This document shows positions 34,129 to 38,085 of a DNA stretch of 38,085 nt, piece after piece. Below the pieces are notes generated by a model. It searched no databases. It had not been told where the DNA came from and saw nothing but the letters and a program-made list of their open reading frames with translations. Origin of the DNA: Clostridiales bacterium (lineage in GTDB: Bacteria; Bacillota; Clostridia; Christensenellales; Borkfalkiaceae). Position numbers and translations under genes: made by a program. The stretch is taken from assembly GCA_015069565.1 (NCBI GenBank), contig SVIJ01000011.1, positions 1 to 38,085 on the forward strand, written 5' to 3'. Position 1 is the first letter of the stretch. Each line of letters opens with the position of its first letter.

Positions 34129-35022
34129 TTAGATTTTTACGCCGAACTGTTCTAAGAACATTCTAAGCGCGTAGGATGCCGTCACGTTTTTGGGAAGCGC
34201 CAAGCCAACCGAACGAACGGGCAACGCAGGATCCGTTTTCACGATTTTCAGCGTTCCATCCGCGATTTCCTTCTCCGCGTATTCCTTGGGCAAAACGCCG
34301 ACGCCCATACCCTGCGCAACCAAGCGTTTCATCATTTCAAAGCTACCGACTTCTATGGATGCGGACATCTCCATCCCTACGGAAGACAAGAAGCCGTTTA
34401 AGGATTTTGTGGCTACCGTGTCCGCATCGAGCGTAATAAGCGGATATTTTTTAAGCGTAGAAACGGGAACTATACCGTTTGCAAGCTCGGCATACTTTTC
34501 GCCCACGACAAACACGTCCGTCAAGCGTTTGAAGCTACCGTGCAGTACAAGCGAATCGTCCACCTTCATCGGCAGGTTGACAAATGCAACGTCGATTGCG
34601 CCGTTCTTTAATTCTTCGGATGCCTTGGGGGAATATTCGGATAAAATTTCAATCTTTACCGCAGGGTATTTTTCGTGAAATTCCACGATTTTATCCGCCA
34701 AAACGTGCTGCGCAATCGTATCCGACGCGCCAATGCGGATCGTACCCGTTGCGCTGCTATTGATTTGAGAAAGCATAATTTGCGCTTCTTCAAACAACTC
34801 GAGCGCCTGCTCGATCTTATGAAAAATCACCTTCCCACCTTGCGCGGAAAGCTCCATGCCCCTGTGCGTACGGTTAAAAAGCGAAACGCCAAGCTGGGTT
34901 TCGAGTTGCTTAATCGACTGCGATACCGCAGGCTGCGAAATGTACAGCTCTTCCGCCGCTTTCGTTAAACTGCCGCATTTTGCTACTGTGTAAAACACCT
35001 TGTAAAGCTCTAAGTTGACCAT
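34129..35022 (-). CDS. LysR-family transcriptional regulator
   Basis: The 297-aa protein has the N-terminal winged helix-turn-helix (LELYKVFYTVAKCGSLTKAA...SQPAVSQSIKQLETQLG, residues 3-45) and a linker helix, then a substrate-binding domain from about 90 (GTIRIGASDTIAQHVL...). It resembles the CysL/CbbR branch, but the effector is unknown. LysR proteins usually regulate a divergent gene; here the gene sits inside a co-directional run 21 nt after mnmE and 43 nt before lepA, which is unusual. AAGGGAAT precedes the ATG. Confidence 0.93.
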   Translation of the reverse strand: MVNLELYKVFYTVAKCGSLTKAAEELYISQPAVSQSIKQLETQLGVSLFNRTHRGMELSAQGGKVIFHKIEQALELFEEAQIMLSQINSSATGTIRIGASDTIAQHVLADKIVEFHEKYPAVKIEILSEYSPKASEELKNGAIDVAFVNLPMKVDDSLVLHGSFKRLTDVFVVGEKYAELANGIVPVSTLKKYPLITLDADTVATKSLNGFLSSVGMEMSASIEVGSFEMMKRLVAQGMGVGVLPKEYAEKEIADGTLKIVKTDPALPVRSVGLALPKNVTASYALRMFLEQFGVKI

Positions 35023-35043
35023 AATATTCCCTTATCTTTCGTA

Positions 35044-36390
35044 TTATTTGCCTACGCAAAACTTTTCAAATATTTCCGTAATGATTGCTTCCGTTGCCGT
35101 TTCGCCCGTAATCTCGCCCAGCGCGTCCCACGCCGCCTTGACGTCGATGCCGATCAAGTCGAGCGGTTGGGTTTCGCAAGCCAAAATGGCTTGCGACAAG
35201 TGCATACTTGCGCGAGTGAGCGCATCAAAGTGACGTTCTTCGATCAAAAACGCCGCATCTTCCGTCCGAGCGCCACCAAAACCCTTCTCGTATAAAAGCT
35301 GTTTTAAGGCGTTAATCCCTTCCCCCGTCACCGCCGACGTATGCACGTCCGCGTCCGTTTCCGTTTCATCCGAAACGGCGTCCGTCTTGTTAAAGACCTT
35401 GATGAGCGGCTTGCCTTGCAGCATTTCGAGCACACGAGCGTCTTCTTCGTCCAAGCCGCGGCTGATGTCTGCCACGAACACCGCCACGTCGCAAGCGCGA
35501 ATGATGCTCTCCGCGCGCGTGATACCGATACTCTCGATGGCGTCTTCGCTCTCGCGCACCCCTGCCGTATCGTAAAGATTGAACTTCGCGCCGCCGATTT
35601 CAATCGTACCTTCTACGGCGTCACGCGTCGTTCCTGCCACCGACGATACAATCGCTTTATCGTAGCCGAGCAAACGATTAAGAAGTGAGCTCTTCCCCGT
35701 GTTCGGCTTTCCGCAGATCGCCACCGTCACGCCCGATTTAATTTTCTTGCCCGAAGCGTAGGTTGCAAGCAAGGCTTTCAGCTCCGTTTGCATTCCTTCA
35801 AGCGCAAGCTTTAATTCGGCAACGTGCTGTTCTTCAATGTCTTCTTCGGGATAATCTACCGAAACGTCAATCCCTGCAAGCAGGTTTTTCAAACGCTCCT
35901 GCGCGGCAACCACCTTTTGCGTGAGCTTTTCGCTGTACAGCATATAACCCGCCTTGACTTCCGCTTCGCTCTCGCCGTTGATCATATCCGCAACCCCTTC
36001 TGCGGACGCAAGCGAAAGCTTACCGTTCAAAAAGGCGCGCTTGGTAAACTCCCCCCTGCCCGCGCTTCTTGCGCCTTGGCGCAGGGCTTGTTTGAGTACG
36101 CCGCGCGCGATGCTCTCACCGCCGTGGCATTGAAACTCTACAACGTCTTCCCCCGTGTAGCTATGGGGCGCTTTGAAGTAGACCGCCATACCGTAATCGG
36201 TAAAGCCGCCGCAGTCAATCTCGCCAGGGTACATACGATAGGGCAAAAAATCCCCCACCTGCGTCGAGCCCGTAGGCGTGAACATCCTTTTTGCAATTTC
36301 AAGCGGATCTTTGCCGCTAAGCCGAATAATTGCGACTCCGCCCTTCCCCGCAGGCGTTGCGATTGCGGCTATCGTTTCTTCAAAAATCAT
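35044..36390 (-). CDS. mnmE: tRNA modification GTPase MnmE
   Basis: The 448-aa protein forms the 5-carboxymethylaminomethyl group at tRNA wobble U34 together with MnmG. The N-terminal tetrahydrofolate-binding domain starts MIFEETIAAIATPAGKGG; the inserted G domain has GKPNTGKSS (217-225), AGTTRDAVEG (K-loop/switch) and DTAG; the C-terminus ends with the conserved CxGK (FCVGK). I chose the ATG at 36390, 7 nt after GGAG; the frame extends 8 codons upstream without family similarity. The 5' leader contains a stem CCCGCCAA/TTGGTGGG (36407-36428) just before the ribosome site. MnmG is not in the window. Confidence 0.96.
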   Translation of the reverse strand: MIFEETIAAIATPAGKGGVAIIRLSGKDPLEIAKRMFTPTGSTQVGDFLPYRMYPGEIDCGGFTDYGMAVYFKAPHSYTGEDVVEFQCHGGESIARGVLKQALRQGARSAGRGEFTKRAFLNGKLSLASAEGVADMINGESEAEVKAGYMLYSEKLTQKVVAAQERLKNLLAGIDVSVDYPEEDIEEQHVAELKLALEGMQTELKALLATYASGKKIKSGVTVAICGKPNTGKSSLLNRLLGYDKAIVSSVAGTTRDAVEGTIEIGGAKFNLYDTAGVRESEDAIESIGITRAESIIRACDVAVFVADISRGLDEEDARVLEMLQGKPLIKVFNKTDAVSDETETDADVHTSAVTGEGINALKQLLYEKGFGGARTEDAAFLIEERHFDALTRASMHLSQAILACETQPLDLIGIDVKAAWDALGEITGETATEAIITEIFEKFCVGK

Positions 36391-36449
36391 CTTTCGCTCC
36401 GTCTTCCCCACCAAGTCTTTTTGGCGGGCTAGGTATAACTTTCTTTAAT

Positions 36450-36478
36450 ATTGTATCATAACTTAGTTATGATGTAAA
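36450..36478 (-). promoter_or_regulatory. Sigma-A promoter of mnmE and the downstream run
   Basis: On the minus strand TTTACA, 17 nt, TACAAT; predicted start near 36443, leader about 50 nt. Confidence 0.78.
36455..36473. promoter_or_regulatory. Perfect palindrome filling the mnmE promoter spacer
   Basis: ATCATAACTTAGTTATGAT: 8-bp perfect arms around TTA, lying exactly between the -35 and -10 boxes. This is the classic place for a repressor operator or a MerR-type site. The regulator is not identified; the arms do not fit a symmetric LysR T-N11-A box. Confidence 0.65.
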
Positions 36479-36498
36479 CTATTTGCGCATAGTTTTTT

Positions 36499-36530
36499 AT
36501 AAAAAAAAGCGGAAAATATAATTTCCGCTT
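36499..36530 (-). terminator. Intrinsic terminator after the membrane protein gene
   Basis: On the minus strand AAGCGGAAA/TTTCCGCTT (9 bp, 6-nt loop) running into eight T. It separates the truA/membrane-protein unit from mnmE. Confidence 0.92.
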
Positions 36531-36563
36531 ATCTTTATACAAATTTTTCTTACTGCGAGTTTC

Positions 36564-37445
36564 TTACGCAAAAGGATCGTCGTCCGCCTTCGGTTTTTCC
36601 GAAAACTCCCCAAACGGATCTTCGGGCGAAGAAGGGGCTTGCGAGCCACTATTTCCAGCGTTTCCGCCTGCGTACGGACCTTGATTTCCATACGGTCCGT
36701 TATACGTGCCGCCATACGGATTTTGCGTGTTTTGCCACTGCTGTTGGCGACGACGAATCTCTTCCTGCCGAGCGCGCATAATCGCTTCGTAGTCCACCTG
36801 CTCACGATTGCGAAGCACGAAGGTGGCAATTCCATTGAAGAAGGGAATAAAGATTCCGCCCAGCGACAAAATTACGTTGTTGCGATAGGAATAGCGCTTG
36901 TAGAAACCAAGATAAAGCATGAGTATTACGATCGCATGAATCAAGCTCATAATTTCAATCACAAAGGTGGAAATATCGTAAAACTTTTTCCAACCCAGCG
37001 CATAAGAAGATAAGTTCGTCCATTGCGGATAGTTTGTGACAATCTCGATATTCGGTCCGTTCTCAACAAACAAAACGTACAGCGAATACGCGAATACCAC
37101 GTAATAGACAGCCGCGACGATTTCCAAAATAAGCGCATACAAGCCCAAACGACGGATTTTATGCCCAAAGAATGAGATTTCCCCTGCAAGCTCGCCCACT
37201 AAAAAGATTTGCCCAAAGGGCACGAACGCTAAATAGCGGCGCTTCACGTTTGCCTTTTTTGCCATTTTGTAAAGACCGATCCCCTGCAAAATGAACACGG
37301 CAAGCCAAAGCACAAAAGCAACGATCGACAAAACGAGCGTTTCCTGCCAAGACATCACGCCGCCGCTTGAAAGGCGCAACATCACCAAGGATAAAAACGC
37401 CCCGTAAAACACCGAGAACCAGCTCGGATAATAAGCCACAAACAT
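36564..37445 (-). CDS. Uncharacterised multi-pass membrane protein with Gly/Pro/Asn-rich tail
   Basis: The 293-aa protein has about five predicted membrane helices (about 8-28, 34-56, 72-90 weak, 100-125, 160-185, 190-212) and then a cytoplasmic-looking tail: a charged helix YEAIMRARQEEIRRRQQQWQ (about 219-238) followed by a low-complexity GGTYNGPYGNQGPYAGG stretch and an acidic end. No enzymatic motif is recognised. AAGGAAG lies upstream of the ATG. It follows truA by 46 nt and is closed by a strong terminator. The topology resembles small DUF-type membrane proteins with Q/R-rich coiled tails, but I cannot name a family. Confidence 0.82.
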   Translation of the reverse strand: MFVAYYPSWFSVFYGAFLSLVMLRLSSGGVMSWQETLVLSIVAFVLWLAVFILQGIGLYKMAKKANVKRRYLAFVPFGQIFLVGELAGEISFFGHKIRRLGLYALILEIVAAVYYVVFAYSLYVLFVENGPNIEIVTNYPQWTNLSSYALGWKKFYDISTFVIEIMSLIHAIVILMLYLGFYKRYSYRNNVILSLGGIFIPFFNGIATFVLRNREQVDYEAIMRARQEEIRRRQQQWQNTQNPYGGTYNGPYGNQGPYAGGNAGNSGSQAPSSPEDPFGEFSEKPKADDDPFA

Positions 37446-37491
37446 ACTCTTTTCTTCCTTTTTTCTATTCCTTTTACTGTATTTTGCGAGA

Positions 37492-38085
37492 TTATTTCGT
37501 TTCGTATTCCACCGACATCATCGTCAAGCCCTTCGCAGGCATCGTCTTGCCGAGCAAGCCGCGATCCCCCGTTTCATAGGCTTTGAGCAAGCTTTCTTCC
37601 GTGCGACGTCCCAAGGCAAGGTCGAGCAGCTCGCCCGCCATCGTGCGCACCATATTGTACAAAAAGCCGTTGCCCGTCACATACATTTCCACAACGCGAA
37701 CGCCGTACTCTATCTTCTCTACGAGCTCCACCAAATAGACCGTCCGCACCGTCGTTTTCACCGAAGAGCCGCTGGCGCAAAACGCCTTAAAATCGTGCTC
37801 CCCTTCCATAAGCTTCGCCGCCTTTTGCAGCTTCTCCATGGAAGGCAAGGTTTCCACACGGCTTGCATAGTGGTCTAAAAGCGGATGTTCCCACGCGCTC
37901 TCGTATAAACGATAGCGGTAAGTCTTGCGTTTTGCGTGCCGACAAACGTCGAAGCCGTCCGCGCCTTCCCACCCTTCCAAAATGCGAATGGACGGGGGCA
38001 GGTATCGATTTAAGCAATCAGGCATACGGTCAGCAGGGACGGAAACGTTCGCAAAAAACGAGCAAACCTGCCCTGCCGCGTGCAC
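37492..38085 (-). CDS. truA: tRNA pseudouridine synthase A, 3' part (5' end outside window)
   Basis: The visible 197 codons begin inside the TruA core at VHAAGQV, directly after the catalytic-Asp motif (RTDxGVHA), which lies beyond the right edge. Inside are KRKTYRYRLY with the conserved Tyr, EGEHDFKAFCASGS, and the family signature GNGFLYNMVRTMAGELLDLALGR. TruA makes pseudouridine at tRNA positions 38-40. The gene is apparently intact up to its TAA at 37492 and is followed by the membrane protein gene. Start and promoter cannot be seen. Confidence 0.95.
   Translation of the reverse strand: MHAAGQVCSFFANVSVPADRMPDCLNRYLPPSIRILEGWEGADGFDVCRHAKRKTYRYRLYESAWEHPLLDHYASRVETLPSMEKLQKAAKLMEGEHDFKAFCASGSSVKTTVRTVYLVELVEKIEYGVRVVEMYVTGNGFLYNMVRTMAGELLDLALGRRTEESLLKAYETGDRGLLGKTMPAKGLTMMSVEYETK

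Overview
The window reads as a chromosomal segment of an endospore-forming Bacillota (Clostridia-like) bacterium. A full-length spoIVA, an RNase J, a MnmE/LepA/HemW/AroK/GluRS housekeeping set, strong AGGAG-type ribosome sites and sigma-A promoters with 17-bp spacers all point that way. The many lipoproteins and Pro/Asp-linked surface modules suggest a gut-type uncultured lineage; the exact order cannot be fixed from sequence alone. Nearly every gene lies on the minus strand; the only clear plus-strand gene is a secreted endonuclease at 10402-12504.

Region 1 (1-6516, minus) is a tight operon transcribed in the order RNase J, TrmR-type tRNA methyltransferase, U32 (TrhP-type) tRNA hydroxylase, L-asparaginase, M29 aminopeptidase, CobW-family GTPase (cut by the window edge). 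The TrmR/TrhP pair predicts 5-methoxyuridine at wobble position 34. Region 2 (6601-8442) holds a strongly promoted 555-aa coiled-coil/repeat protein of unknown function with its own promoter and terminator. Region 3 (8572-10282) is spoIVA, with a candidate sigma-E promoter, followed 37 bp later by a 28-codon microprotein gene with a strong ribosome site and then a terminator. Region 4 (10350-12597) is the divergent nuclease, with an operator-like palindrome against its -35 box, an apparently leaderless start, a codon-usage patch over its active site and a Cys-type C-terminal anchor.

Region 5 (12569-25501, minus) is a seven-gene operon from one good promoter: a membrane protein, a MoxR AAA+ ATPase, a DUF58 protein, a BatA-like VWA protein, a double-VWA membrane protein and two lipoproteins, the last carrying five His/Cys repeats. 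This looks like a MoxR-VWA chaperone system building an envelope complex, and it is the best candidate for an undescribed system. Region 6 (25540-36478, minus) is a long housekeeping run: mnmE, a LysR regulator, lepA, hemW, a histidine phosphatase, a Nudix hydrolase, shikimate kinase, a ketopantoate reductase, gltX and an esterase. It starts at a promoter whose spacer is a perfect palindrome. Between lepA and hemW sits a 209-bp element made of hairpins joined by conserved 9-nt linkers; the linker orientation flips at the centre, so the whole element folds as a branched comb. Region 7 (36499-38085) is an unknown membrane protein and the 3' part of truA.

No tRNA, rRNA, riboswitch, insertion sequence or CRISPR array was recognised. 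All functional names are from motif reading without database search.
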